This document shows positions 34,245 through 43,818 of a stretch of 64,000 bases of DNA, piece after piece. Within the stretch, counting starts at the first letter, position 1; each line of letters starts with the position of its first letter. The position numbers and the translations under genes are program-made. The notes beneath the pieces are model-generated. The model was not told the origin of the DNA, did not search any database, and worked only from the letters and a program-made list of their open reading frames with translations. Source of the DNA: JAYPWI01 sp964629575. Lineage in GTDB: Bacteria; Actinomycetota; Acidimicrobiia; Acidimicrobiales; Poriferisodalaceae. Location: positions 8,752 to 72,751 of the forward strand of contig CAZVUM010000017.1 in the NCBI GenBank assembly GCA_964629575.1, written 5' to 3'.

Positions 34245-36389
34245 ATGGCAGCTGACAAGACCGGCACCAGCCGGATCGGCAAGATCTCGAGTCTCAACAC
34301 CAAGCTCGTGGCGGGCTTTCTGTTCCTCGGACTCGTTCCCCTACTGGTCCTTGGTTGGTACTCGTTCAACAGTTCGGCAGACCAACTGAGTGAGGCGGCG
34401 GGCCAACGACTCGAAGAAGCCGCCGTGACCGACGGCGACATGATCGACCGCAACCTCTTCGAGCGGTACGGCGACGTGCAGGCCTTTGCCGCCAACCCTG
34501 ACGCCCAAGGCACGGCGAGGGAGCGCCAGAACATCGTGGACTTCCTCACCGTCAACTACGGGATCTACGACCTGATGCTCATCGTCGACCTCGACGGTAG
34601 GGTCCTCACCGCCAACGGCGTCGACGGCTCTGGAGTGGGCATCAACAGCGACGATCTCGTGGGCCGCGATGTGTCGAGCATGCAGTGGTTCACGACGGTG
34701 CGCTCGGGCAACACTCCGGCTGGGGGCACGTACTACACCGACGCCCACCACAGCAGCCTCGTGCGGTCGCTGTACGGCGAGGACCGCCTCACGCTTCCGT
34801 TCACCGCCCCGATCTATGACCCCACCGGTGAGATGGTCGGCGTGTGGCACAACGAAGCGAGCTTCGACCGTGTGGTGGTCGACATCATGACTCAGCGACG
34901 CGAGAGCTTCGCCCAGCAGGGCCTCACCACGATCGAGACCCAGGTGCTCACCTCCGACGGTGTCGTGCTCGCCGACGCCGACCCCAATGTCGTTCTCAGC
35001 CTCAACCTCGCGGACGCTGGGCTCGAAGCCGCTGCGCTCGCGACCGGAGGGGAGGGCACGCACGGCTTCGTGACCGAAGAACACCTCCGCACGGGCGTCT
35101 CGCAGATCAACGGGTACGCCGTCACAGACGGTGCCCTCGGCTTCGACGGATACGGCTGGGGCATCCTGGTGCGCCAGGAGGCCTCCGAGGCCGCCGCGCC
35201 GGCCAACAGCCTGCGCAATTCGCTGATCGCCATCGGACTCGTGATCGCCGTGATCATCGTCGGCGCTGCGGTGTGGCTTGCCCGCAGCATCTCCTCGCCG
35301 CTCAAGCGCAACGTGTCGAAGCTGCAGGACGTGTCTCGCGGCGACCTCGCGGTGGAGTTCGAGGTCGACAGCGCTGACGAGGTGGGCCAGATGTCCACAG
35401 CCATCAACACTGCGCTCGAATCCATCGGCGAGACCCTCGCCCAGGTGGACCACTCGGCCGGCGAGCTTTCGTCGTCGGCGGGGAACCTGACATCTCTCTC
35501 ACAAGAGATGAGCGACGCAGCGACCGACACCTCCAACCAGGCAAACGAGGTGGCCTCCGGTGCCGAGCAGATCGCAGCGAGCTCCAACACCGTGGCCAGC
35601 GCGATGGATCAGATGAGCGAGAGCGTACGAGAGATTGCCGCGAGCACCTCCGAGGCCGCTCGGATGACCTCCAAGGCCGTCGAGGTGTCGGGCAGCACCC
35701 GTACCCGGATGGAAAAGCTGGACGCCAGCGCGACGGACATCGGCAACGTGATCAGCGTGATCACATCGATCGCCGCCCAAACCGACCTGTTGGCCCTCAA
35801 CGCCACGATCGAGGCCGCTCGGGTCGGCGAAGCAGGCAAGGGCTTTGCCGTGGTCGCCAACGAGGTCAAGGCCCTCGCCCAACAGACGTCGGACGCAACC
35901 GAAGAGATTCAGGCCAAGATCGAGACGATCCAGGCCGACGCGGTCGGCGCCGTCGAGGCCATCGCCGAGATCAGCGAGCTGATCGACAAGGTCAACGAGA
36001 CGTCGACGACGATCGCCGGCGCGGTCGAGGAACAGTCGGCGACCGCCGCCGAGGTCGGGCGCAGCATCCAGAGCGTCACCGACGGCACGGCGAGCATCTC
36101 GAGCAACATCAGCACGGTGGCCCATGCCGCGGGAACGACCAAGGCGGGCGCCAACCGAGCCCAAGACGCCGCAGCTCAGCTCAACACCCTGGCCGCCCAC
36201 CTCAACGACCTCCTCTCGAAGTTCACCCTGAGCGAGGGGGCTCGAAACGCTGTCGACCCACTGCACGTCTACAGCGAGCCGGCCTCGCCGGCAGCAGCAC
36301 CCGCCGCACCCGAGCACGTCCAGCGGGAGGCTCTCGAACAGACGCTCGACGATCTCGGCGAAGACCTCGTGCCGAGCGGCTGGAGGTAG
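34245..36389 (+). CDS. Cache-domain methyl-accepting chemotaxis protein (right operon)
   Basis: 714 residues. Membrane helices near 20-40 and 325-347 bracket a Cache sensor that is paralogous to the left-hand MCP; HAMP follows (RSISSPLKRNVSKLQDVSRGDLAVEF), then the signalling domain with tip IAAQTDLLALNATIEAARVG. The C-terminal ~45 residues are a Pro/Ala/Glu-rich tail ending DLVPSGWR. CGGAGTG precedes the ATG. It heads the right chemosensory operon, 15-30 bases before cheA. Confidence 0.94.
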   Translation: MAADKTGTSRIGKISSLNTKLVAGFLFLGLVPLLVLGWYSFNSSADQLSEAAGQRLEEAAVTDGDMIDRNLFERYGDVQAFAANPDAQGTARERQNIVDFLTVNYGIYDLMLIVDLDGRVLTANGVDGSGVGINSDDLVGRDVSSMQWFTTVRSGNTPAGGTYYTDAHHSSLVRSLYGEDRLTLPFTAPIYDPTGEMVGVWHNEASFDRVVVDIMTQRRESFAQQGLTTIETQVLTSDGVVLADADPNVVLSLNLADAGLEAAALATGGEGTHGFVTEEHLRTGVSQINGYAVTDGALGFDGYGWGILVRQEASEAAAPANSLRNSLIAIGLVIAVIIVGAAVWLARSISSPLKRNVSKLQDVSRGDLAVEFEVDSADEVGQMSTAINTALESIGETLAQVDHSAGELSSSAGNLTSLSQEMSDAATDTSNQANEVASGAEQIAASSNTVASAMDQMSESVREIAASTSEAARMTSKAVEVSGSTRTRMEKLDASATDIGNVISVITSIAAQTDLLALNATIEAARVGEAGKGFAVVANEVKALAQQTSDATEEIQAKIETIQADAVGAVEAIAEISELIDKVNETSTTIAGAVEEQSATAAEVGRSIQSVTDGTASISSNISTVAHAAGTTKAGANRAQDAAAQLNTLAAHLNDLLSKFTLSEGARNAVDPLHVYSEPASPAAAPAAPEHVQREALEQTLDDLGEDLVPSGWR

Positions 36390-36419
36390 TCAGGTTCCCG
36401 GTGGGTGAAGGGTCGACCC

Positions 36420-38597
36420 ATGTCTGACATCGACGAATTCCAAGAGATCATCGACGACTTCATCGTCGAGAGCCTCGAAGCACTCGATCAACTCGACGAG
36501 GAGTTCGTGCGCCTCGAGCAGGAACCCACCTCGGTGGAGCTGCTGGGCAGCATCTTCCGCACGGTCCATTCGATCAAGGGAACCTCCTCGTTCCTCGACT
36601 TCGTCGAGTTGGAGAAGCTCGCCCATGCGGGCGAGAACCTCCTCAGCCTGCTGCGGGACGGCGAGCTAGGGCTCGACGTCCACATGACCACCACCCTGCT
36701 CGAGATGGTGGACTCGCTCCGCGCCACCCTCGCGGCGATCCAGGACACCAAGACCGACGCCGAGCAAGACCATGCCCGCCTCGTGAAGCGACTCGAAGCG
36801 CACGCCGCCTCGGAGCCGGTCGAGGAAGTCGGCACCACAGAAACAAGCGCCGATCCCGCGCCAGCAGATGCTGAGCCGGCGGCCTCATCGGAGGACACAC
36901 CTTCGCAGGCCGAGGCCAGCACCGGCGACCGGCCGACGGCAGAGAGCTCCATCCGCGTCGACGTGGACCTGCTCGATCGACTGATGGACCTCGTGAGCGA
37001 GCTCGTTCTCGCCCGCAACCAGATCCGTCAGTACCGCATCGACGGCGTCGATCCGTCCTACGACAACGCGACCCAGCAACTCGACCTGCTCACGAGCGAC
37101 CTCCAGCAGGCAGTGATGGCCACGCGGATGCAGCCGCTGAGCCAGCTCTTCGGCCGTCTGCCGCGGATGGTGCGAGACCTGGCACACACGTGCGACAAGC
37201 AGGTTCAACTCCAGGTCACGGGTGGCGACACCGAGCTCGACCGCACGCTCCTCGAAGCGATCCGCGATCCACTCACCCACATCGTCCGCAACTCGGTCGA
37301 TCACGGGATCGAGGATCCCGCTGGTCGCAGGGCTGCGGACAAGCCAGAATCCGGCACGATCTGGATCGACGCCCGCCACGAAGGCGGCCAGGTGATGATC
37401 GAGATCACCGACAACGGCAAGGGATTCGATCTCGATCGCATTGCCGAAAAGGCGGTCGCCGCCGGCGTGATCGCCCAGGACGCGGCCCAGACCATGGGAA
37501 CGCGCGAGATCGCCCAGCTGGTCTTCCATCCCGGTCTGAGTACCGCCGAAGAGGTCACGACCGTCAGCGGGCGTGGCGTCGGTATGGACGTGGTCAAGCG
37601 CAGCATCGACGAGATCGGTGGGCAGATCGACATCGAGACCGAGATGGGTACGGGAACCAAGCTCACGCTGCGCATCCCACTGACGCTCGCGATCATTCCC
37701 GCGCTGCGGTGCATCTGCGACGACCAGACCTACCTGATCCCACAGCTGAACGTGGTGGAGCTCCACCAGGTCGACGAATCCTCGCCGGTCGAGCTCATCG
37801 GGTCGACGCCGGTCCATCGCCTGCGCGGCGACCTGTTGCCCCTCCTGCATTGGAGGGACGTCCTGGCCGATGGGGCCCACCGCGAGGACTACGACGCCGA
37901 AGGCTTCATCGTGGTGATCCATGCACACGGGCTCAACTTCGGCTTCGTGGTCGACGAGGTCGTCTCGACCGAGGAGATCGTGGTCAAGCCGCTGCGGGCC
38001 CACGTCAAAGGCATCGACGCCTTCGCCGGATCCACGGTTCTCGGCGACGGTTCTGTGGCCCTCATCTTCGATCCGATCGGCCTGACCGCTTCGAGCGGTC
38101 TGACGATCGACTCCAACGCCGAACAGGCCTCGGGGCCGCTCAACTCGACCGGAGGATCCCACGACACGGAGTCACTCCTCGTGTGCGATGTCGGTGGACG
38201 GCGCGTGGCACTCCCCCTGAGCGACATCGTTCGGCTCGAGAGCATCGACCGAGACTCCCTCGACCACGCAGCCGGGGACACGGTGGTGCAGTACCGCGGT
38301 TCGCTGATGCGCATCGTCGAGCCCCAGCGCTACCTCCCAGGAACCCCCTACGGCGAGGACAGCCCAGAGCCCCTCTCGGTTCTCGTGCTGCGTGAGGGCT
38401 ACAGCACCGACCCCGTTGGCCTGGTGGTGGACCACATCCTCGAGGTCCACCAGGCAAACCTCGATGGCGGCCGACCTGCGGATCCGCCTGTGCGGGTCTC
38501 GATACCGATCGATGGGCTCGTCACCGATGTCCTCGATGGGGCAGTCATCCGCCGTCAGCTCGATCCCAAATCGGCCTTCAGAGAGGTGGCCTCGTGA
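36420..38597 (+). CDS. cheA: CheA histidine kinase (right operon)
   Basis: 725 residues from an ATG with GAAGGG upstream; a GTG at 36405 is less likely. P1 with phospho-His50 (IFRTVHSIKGTSSFLDF), a short acidic linker, P3 (SSIRVDVDLLDRLMDLVSELVLARNQI), kinase domain (HIVRNSVDHGIE, DNGKGFD, GRGVGMDVVK), P5, and a second CheW-like domain (SLLVCDVGGRRVALPLSDIVRLE). It shares the double-CheW C-terminus with the left CheA but lacks that protein's 217-270 repeats. Overlaps cheW by GTGA. Confidence 0.96.
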   Translation: MSDIDEFQEIIDDFIVESLEALDQLDEEFVRLEQEPTSVELLGSIFRTVHSIKGTSSFLDFVELEKLAHAGENLLSLLRDGELGLDVHMTTTLLEMVDSLRATLAAIQDTKTDAEQDHARLVKRLEAHAASEPVEEVGTTETSADPAPADAEPAASSEDTPSQAEASTGDRPTAESSIRVDVDLLDRLMDLVSELVLARNQIRQYRIDGVDPSYDNATQQLDLLTSDLQQAVMATRMQPLSQLFGRLPRMVRDLAHTCDKQVQLQVTGGDTELDRTLLEAIRDPLTHIVRNSVDHGIEDPAGRRAADKPESGTIWIDARHEGGQVMIEITDNGKGFDLDRIAEKAVAAGVIAQDAAQTMGTREIAQLVFHPGLSTAEEVTTVSGRGVGMDVVKRSIDEIGGQIDIETEMGTGTKLTLRIPLTLAIIPALRCICDDQTYLIPQLNVVELHQVDESSPVELIGSTPVHRLRGDLLPLLHWRDVLADGAHREDYDAEGFIVVIHAHGLNFGFVVDEVVSTEEIVVKPLRAHVKGIDAFAGSTVLGDGSVALIFDPIGLTASSGLTIDSNAEQASGPLNSTGGSHDTESLLVCDVGGRRVALPLSDIVRLESIDRDSLDHAAGDTVVQYRGSLMRIVEPQRYLPGTPYGEDSPEPLSVLVLREGYSTDPVGLVVDHILEVHQANLDGGRPADPPVRVSIPIDGLVTDVLDGAVIRRQLDPKSAFREVAS

Positions 38598-39088
38598 GCA
38601 CCCCGCACCTTCTGGCCACTTTCTACGTGCAGGACACGCAGCTGGCGATCGACGCCGCTGCTGTTCAAGAAGTGCTCTATGGCCAACGAGTGTTTCCTGT
38701 TCCGGGGACGGAGCCTTCGATCCTCGGGCTCATGAACCTGCGGGGCCAGGTGGTCACGACCATCGATCTGGCGGCCCGGATGGGCGGCGAACGAACGGTC
38801 GCGCTCGAGGAGTGCTTCCACGTGGTCGCCCGCACCATCGAGGGCCCCGTGAGCCTCGTGGTCGACAATGTCGGACCCGTCGTCGACGCCAGCGACCTGG
38901 TGCCCGACCCGCCGCCTGACACCATGGATCCACGGCTTGGCGATCTGGTCTCGGGTGTCCATCAACGCGAGGGGACCCTCCTGCTGGTCCTCGACATCGA
39001 GGCCGCGACCTCGGTGATCGACTTGGACGGTGAATCTCTTGACGGCGCGGTGGCCCCGGGGGCCGATGGGATCCCCGCCGATGCATGA
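38594..39088 (+). CDS. cheW: CheW coupling protein (right operon)
   Basis: 164 residues from GTG. CheW pattern: FYVQDTQLAIDAAAVQEVLYGQ, SILGLMNLRGQVVTTIDLAARM and VSLVVDNVGPVVDASDLV. Couples the right-hand receptor to its CheA. Overlaps cheA upstream and cheB downstream. Confidence 0.93.
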   Translation: MSTPHLLATFYVQDTQLAIDAAAVQEVLYGQRVFPVPGTEPSILGLMNLRGQVVTTIDLAARMGGERTVALEECFHVVARTIEGPVSLVVDNVGPVVDASDLVPDPPPDTMDPRLGDLVSGVHQREGTLLLVLDIEAATSVIDLDGESLDGAVAPGADGIPADA

Positions 39089-40187
39089 CCCAGACGACTC
39101 GCAGATCGGGGTGCTCATCGTCGATGACTCACCGTCGGTTCGGCGAATCCTGAGCTTCGTCGTCTCCGAGGAACCCACCCTGCGGGTGGTGGGACAGGCC
39201 CAGCACGGCGGTGAGGCCATCAGCATGGCGCGCGAGCTCCGGCCGGACGCGATTGTTCTCGACGTCGAAATGCCAGTGATCGACGGTCTCGACGCCTTGG
39301 CCGAGCTCAGGGCCATCGTGCCCGACGCGACCATCGTGCTGTTCAGCAGGGCCGACGCGACCTCGGATCGGGTCTATTCGGCGGTGCGAACCGGAGCGGT
39401 CGAGTTCGTTCCCAAGCCGCGCGACGTACGCGACGTCGACGACGCTGTGATCCGCCTCCGTCGAACCCTTCTCCCCCGTCTCCGGGCCGCGCGCCCCGCC
39501 GAACCACAGCGAGCCCGTTCGACGACAGTCCGGCGCCAACTGACACCCCGCACCGCCGCCCCGATCGATGCGATCGTCATCGGCTCCTCGACGGGAGGCC
39601 CACAGGCCCTCGAGGCGGTCATCGGTGGCCTGAGCCGTGATCTCCCGGTCCCGGTGTTCGTTGTGCAGCACATCAATGAGGAGTTCAGTCACCGCCTCGC
39701 GAACCGGCTTGCCGACGTCACGTCGCTGAACGTGGTCGAGGCCACGCGCGGCGACGTCGTGCGCCGCGGGACCGTGTACGTGGCACCCGGCGACGCCCAC
39801 ATGGAAGTGTCCCAGCCCGAGGATCATGTTCGGATCCGGCTGCACAACGGCCCAGAGGTCAACAGCTGTCGACCGTCGGTGGATGTTCTCTTTCACAGCG
39901 CAGCCAACGTGTACGGGCCCCACCAGCTCGCCATCGTCCTCACGGGCATGGGCATCGACGGGCTCGAAGGGTGCCGGGCCATCGCCTACCGCGGGGCGCC
40001 CGTCATGGTGCAGGACGAAGCCAGCAGCGTGATCTGGGGAATGCCCGGCGCCGTTGCCCGAGCTGACCTGGCCGATGAGATCGTGCCGCTGCAGGACATC
40101 GCAGCGCGCCTCACCCGCTGGGTCACAGCGACTCACTCTCAGAATTCAACCAACGATGTCGGTCCCGAAGCGAGGGCACATGTCTGA
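39081..40187 (+). CDS. cheB: CheB receptor methylesterase/response regulator (right operon)
   Basis: 368 residues from the ATG giving MHDPDDSQIGVLIVDDSPS, overlapping cheW by 8 bases. Receiver domain with acceptor Asp61 (IVLDVEMPVIDG), then methylesterase domain with GSSTGG, VVQHINEEF and GMGIDG holding the Ser-His-Asp triad. Adaptation enzyme of the right-hand system. Confidence 0.95.
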   Translation: MHDPDDSQIGVLIVDDSPSVRRILSFVVSEEPTLRVVGQAQHGGEAISMARELRPDAIVLDVEMPVIDGLDALAELRAIVPDATIVLFSRADATSDRVYSAVRTGAVEFVPKPRDVRDVDDAVIRLRRTLLPRLRAARPAEPQRARSTTVRRQLTPRTAAPIDAIVIGSSTGGPQALEAVIGGLSRDLPVPVFVVQHINEEFSHRLANRLADVTSLNVVEATRGDVVRRGTVYVAPGDAHMEVSQPEDHVRIRLHNGPEVNSCRPSVDVLFHSAANVYGPHQLAIVLTGMGIDGLEGCRAIAYRGAPVMVQDEASSVIWGMPGAVARADLADEIVPLQDIAARLTRWVTATHSQNSTNDVGPEARAHV

Positions 40188-41034
40188 AACGACCACCGGC
40201 ATCATTGCCCCGAGCGACGGGTTGTTTCTTCGGAGCCTTCTCCGCGAGAAGGCGGCCATCGAGGTCGACGCCAACCGGGACTACCTGCTGAGCGCCCGAC
40301 TCGCTCCCGTCGCAGCCGAACACGGGCTCGACGACATCGCCGAGTTGGTGCGCAACCTGCGCCAGGGACGCGCCGACCTCGAGGCGGCCGTGATCGACGC
40401 GATGACGACCAACGAAACGTCGTTCTTCCGCGACCCCACCTTCTTCTCCGACCTGCAGAGCGACATCATTCCGATGCTCGCCCAGACGGCGTCGTCGAGC
40501 CACCCGCTCACCATCTGGAGTGCAGCCTGCTCGTCTGGTCAGGAGATCTACAGCGTCGCCATGATGCTGGACCAGCACTTTCCGGAGCTGATCCAGTCCC
40601 ACTCGATTCGTCTTCTCGCCACGGACATCTCGCCGACGATGGTCGATCGTTGCCACGAGGGCCTGTACACACAGCAGGAGGTGGCGCGAGGAGTGGATCC
40701 CGAACTCCGGGCCCGCTACTTCGACGCAGAGGGCGACCGTCTGCGCGTTCGACGATCGCTGCGCGACCTGGTGTTCAACCGCCAGATCAACCTCGTGCAG
40801 TCGTTCGGCATGGTGCCGCGATGCGACCTCATCCTGCTCCGCAACGTGCTCATCTACTTCCGCGATGAGGTGCGGGTGTCGGTCCTGGACCGGATGCGCA
40901 CCCAGGTGTTGAAGCAACACGGCCTTCTGGTTCTCGGTGCCAGCGAGACCCTGGTGAACCTCGACGTCGGCTACGACACGGTTCACCTCCCCCTCGGCAC
41001 CTCATACACCCCCCGCAGCGGCCTCAGCTTCTGA
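40180..41034 (+). CDS. cheR: CheR chemoreceptor methyltransferase (right operon)
   Basis: 284 residues from the ATG giving MSETTTGIIAPSDGLFLRSLL; overlaps cheB by 8 bases. Methyltransferase motifs TTNETSFFRD, IWSAACSSGQEIYSVAM and PRCDLILLRNVLIYF. Last gene of the right operon, which has no cheY of its own; the nearest one is at 41.7 kb on the other strand. Confidence 0.94.
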   Translation: MSETTTGIIAPSDGLFLRSLLREKAAIEVDANRDYLLSARLAPVAAEHGLDDIAELVRNLRQGRADLEAAVIDAMTTNETSFFRDPTFFSDLQSDIIPMLAQTASSSHPLTIWSAACSSGQEIYSVAMMLDQHFPELIQSHSIRLLATDISPTMVDRCHEGLYTQQEVARGVDPELRARYFDAEGDRLRVRRSLRDLVFNRQINLVQSFGMVPRCDLILLRNVLIYFRDEVRVSVLDRMRTQVLKQHGLLVLGASETLVNLDVGYDTVHLPLGTSYTPRSGLSF

Positions 41035-41099
41035 TCGCGCCCAGCCGGTCCTCGCGACGCGCAGGCGTCGCCAGCACAGAGCCCGGCCCCGCAACCACG

Positions 41100-41128
41100 A
41101 GCGCCGTCGTCTCGACGACGACGGCGCT
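41100..41128. terminator. Bidirectional terminator hairpin between cheR and cheX
   Basis: Perfect 12-bp stem AGCGCCGTCGTC / GACGACGGCGCT with a 5-base loop, between convergent genes. A second hairpin, GCGACGC / GCGTCGC (41054-41071), lies just upstream. No T-run on either side, as is common in high-GC actinobacteria. Confidence 0.65.
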
Positions 41129-41167
41129 ACGGGCGGCCCCTGGGGAGGGCCAGAACTGGAATTGGGG

Positions 41168-41602
41168 TCAGACGTCGGCGAAGGCGATGTTGCCGCTGCC
41201 GTAGTCACCCACGGTCACCTGGTAGCAGGTGCCGCTGCCCGCGCCACCGGGCCACGAACCCTCACCCGTGGACCCAGGTACGAGGCGGATGTGGACGGGG
41301 TTCTTCACGTTGACCCGGCCTGACAAGACGTTGACGATCTCGCGATAGAACTCGAGGAGTTCCTCATCGGGGCTGTCGGACTCGGCGCGGCCCGCCGGCA
41401 TCATCGCCAGCGCGGCGCCTGCTGCGTGGGCCAGCGGAAGCTCGGTGGACACGACGCATTGCGGGACGTCGTTGTCGTCGACGAACTCGTAGGTGCTCCG
41501 CCCGACCTGTGAGGGGTCGAGGGCACCGTTGGTCACCAAGACATCGGCGCCGAGCAGATCGCTCAGATCATCGACGAGCTCGTTTGCAGTGGGGTATTCC
41601 AT
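41168..41602 (-). CDS. CheX-like protein
   Basis: 144 residues from ATG with GGAGAG upstream. The segment EEELLEFYREIVNVLSGRVNVKN-like (E-I-V-N) matches the CheC/CheX phosphatase helix, and the overall length and alpha/beta pattern fit. It follows a cheY on the same strand, so it could dephosphorylate that CheY. More distant from the family than the gene at 25.5 kb; I call it CheX-like, not CheX. Confidence 0.65.
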   Translation of the reverse strand: MEYPTANELVDDLSDLLGADVLVTNGALDPSQVGRSTYEFVDDNDVPQCVVSTELPLAHAAGAALAMMPAGRAESDSPDEELLEFYREIVNVLSGRVNVKNPVHIRLVPGSTGEGSWPGGAGSGTCYQVTVGDYGSGNIAFADV

Positions 41603-41659
41603 GTTCTCTCCGAGGGATCGGGGGTGTTCTCCGAGGGGCTGGTCTCTGAGAAGGCGGCG

Positions 41660-42025
41660 TCAGTCGCCCAGGATCGAGCTCAGGGCGGCCTCGAGCGACT
41701 CGGGGGTGAACGGCTTGGTCACGAAGAACGCCGCACCTGCGTCGTCGGCCCTCTGGCGCATCGGGCCGGTGGCCTCCGACGTCACGAACCCGACACACGT
41801 GTCGCGCTCCTCCGAACGAAGGGTCTCGAGCATCTCGATGCCGGTCATGTTCGGCATGTTCCAGTCGGCGAGAACGGCATCGATGCCGCCCCCGCGGATC
41901 GTCTCGAGTGCCTGTACGCCGTCTTCGGCTTCTTGCACATCGAGATCCTTGAAGCCGGCCTGACGCAGACCGCGTCGAACCAGCTTCCGCATGACTGCGC
42001 TGTCATCGACGATCAGTAGGTTCAT
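41660..42025 (-). CDS. cheY: CheY-type response regulator (second copy)
   Basis: 121 residues from ATG with a GAGGTG site. Receiver domain with Asp7/Asp8, acceptor Asp54 in AVLADWNMPNMTG, Thr in GFVTSEA and Lys in FFVTKPF. It lies between the HD-GYP gene and the CheX-like gene in one three-gene operon and probably serves the right-hand CheA, which lacks its own cheY. Confidence 0.92.
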   Translation of the reverse strand: MNLLIVDDSAVMRKLVRRGLRQAGFKDLDVQEAEDGVQALETIRGGGIDAVLADWNMPNMTGIEMLETLRSEERDTCVGFVTSEATGPMRQRADDAGAAFFVTKPFTPESLEAALSSILGD

Positions 42026-42147
42026 GAATACACACCTCGTGAACTGGGGCGAGAGGGCGATGGGCTGTGGTGGCGCCCACACTTCCCATCGGCACCACAT
42101 GCACCCGAGTTGAGGGGGTGGTGGTGCCTCTTCGCGTGACCGCTGAT

Positions 42148-43674
42148 TCAGCCCGCGACGAGCTCGGGATGCTTGGCATGCATCACCGAGAAGGCCTCGA
42201 CGACCGAGGGGTCGAACCGGGTTCCAGCGAGCTCTCGGAGGGTCTCGAGAACCTGATCGATCGGCTGATCGACCAGCAGGAGAACGGCGTGGTCGACCAC
42301 GGCGATCACGCGAGCGTCTAGGGGGATGTCTTCCGCGCTGAGGCCTTCGGGGAAGCCGCTGCCGTCCCATGCTTCGTGATGGTGGAGCACGGCTCTCGCG
42401 ATGTCCTCGCCTGCCGAGTACCGCAGGTAGTCGGCGCTGCGTTGGGGGTGCTGTTTCCACTGCTCGAGCTCATCCCCCGACAGGTCCTCCTCGCGCGCCC
42501 GCATGATGTCTGGCGGAAAACCGAACTTGCCGATGTCATGGAGCTGAGCAGCGAGGCGGACCCGGAGGATGTCGGCGTGGTAGTAGCCGAGCTCTCCGGC
42601 CAACTCGACAGCGAACGTTGACACCGCTTCGGAATGGCTCCGGTCGGTCTGCTCCTCGATCCTCTCGACGGCGGCGAACGCAGCGTTCAGCTCGACCTCG
42701 ACGGCCTCCTCGGTCGAGAGCTTTCCGGCGTTCACGGTTCCGCCCCCCCGTCGTCGCGCCGCGTCACTCGCGCGGGCTGCGAGCTCCACCAGGGTGCGAT
42801 CGTTGTCCCCGACATCGGGGCCGGCGTGACCCACGGCTGCCCGGAGAGGCTCGACTCCGTCGGGCCGGAAGCTCTCGCCGATCGTCACGATCTGGTCAGC
42901 GAGTGCGTCGGCCTCGTCATCGAGGAGGTCGTCTGCCAAGAAGGCGTAGTGGAGGTTGCCGAGAGCGAAGAGTTGGGCCCCGACGCCTGCACATGCCCCG
43001 TCGAGGAGCAGTGACAGGCGACGTGAGACGAGGTTGACGCTTCGCTCGTCGATCGAGGCCAGGATCGCGTCCGCATTGGCGAACTCGATGTGCCCGACGC
43101 GCGGGAGATTCCCCCGCCGGGCCCGATCGGTCAGCATGCGGTCGAAGGAGGTCTTGGTCGGAAGGCCGGACACCTGGTCGAGTCCCAGCTCGCTCTGACG
43201 AGGACCAGACATCTCGAGGCGCTGCCGAAAGCCCGTCAACAAGAGCTCTGGGTCGATCGGATCGGCGCTCGCGATGAACCCGTCTTCGGTCGCAGGAGCC
43301 TCGCTGAGGGCCGAATCGGGGTACGCCGCAGCGAGGCCGGCCTCGTTGCCTTCGGCGAGAATGCCGCTCGCCCCGTGCTCGACCAAGGTGAGCGCGATGT
43401 CTTCGCCGCCCGGATGACACAGTGCGATGATCGATTTGGGTTGGGCGTCGACGAGCTGACCCATCACCGGGCGCAGCCGCACGACGGGCAGGCGCGTGGA
43501 GACGAGCACGACGTCCGTCGCCGACGACACGTCGTCCATCTCCGTCTTCATGTCGACCGCGACGCGGTCTGCGATCCGGCGGCGCGAGACGTCGGACACC
43601 CACAGCGATACGACGCTGATGGGTGTCGCATTGCTCGGCGGGGGACTCGCGCCTGCGTCCTCGTCGTCTGCCAT
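42148..43674 (-). CDS. HD-GYP phosphodiesterase with degenerate GGDEF-like domain
   Basis: 508 residues from ATG. The N-terminal ~160 residues resemble a receiver-like alpha/beta fold. Residues ~165-320 have GGDEF-domain layout (GLDQVSGLPTKTSFDRMLTDRA) but the active GGDEF motif is replaced by GNLHYAFL, so it cannot make c-di-GMP by the usual chemistry. The C-terminal HD-GYP domain keeps His379-Asp380 (HDIGKFGFP) and HHHEAWDGSGFPEGL with GFP in place of GYP. Likely degrades c-di-GMP and links second-messenger level to motility. First gene of an operon with cheY and the CheX-like gene. Confidence 0.9.
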   Translation of the reverse strand: MADDEDAGASPPPSNATPISVVSLWVSDVSRRRIADRVAVDMKTEMDDVSSATDVVLVSTRLPVVRLRPVMGQLVDAQPKSIIALCHPGGEDIALTLVEHGASGILAEGNEAGLAAAYPDSALSEAPATEDGFIASADPIDPELLLTGFRQRLEMSGPRQSELGLDQVSGLPTKTSFDRMLTDRARRGNLPRVGHIEFANADAILASIDERSVNLVSRRLSLLLDGACAGVGAQLFALGNLHYAFLADDLLDDEADALADQIVTIGESFRPDGVEPLRAAVGHAGPDVGDNDRTLVELAARASDAARRRGGGTVNAGKLSTEEAVEVELNAAFAAVERIEEQTDRSHSEAVSTFAVELAGELGYYHADILRVRLAAQLHDIGKFGFPPDIMRAREEDLSGDELEQWKQHPQRSADYLRYSAGEDIARAVLHHHEAWDGSGFPEGLSAEDIPLDARVIAVVDHAVLLLVDQPIDQVLETLRELAGTRFDPSVVEAFSVMHAKHPELVAG

Positions 43675-43818
43675 GTGCTCGCCTCGCCCTCCTGGGTTTG
43701 GTTCTGGGTCTCCCGTTGTCCAATCGGAGCGCTGATGGCTGCTTTCAAGGCTTCGGAGCCAGGCCCCGAGCTTGAGGGGAACGGCCATCGGCCGACTGGT
43801 GTGCCCGAGTGAGGTGTC

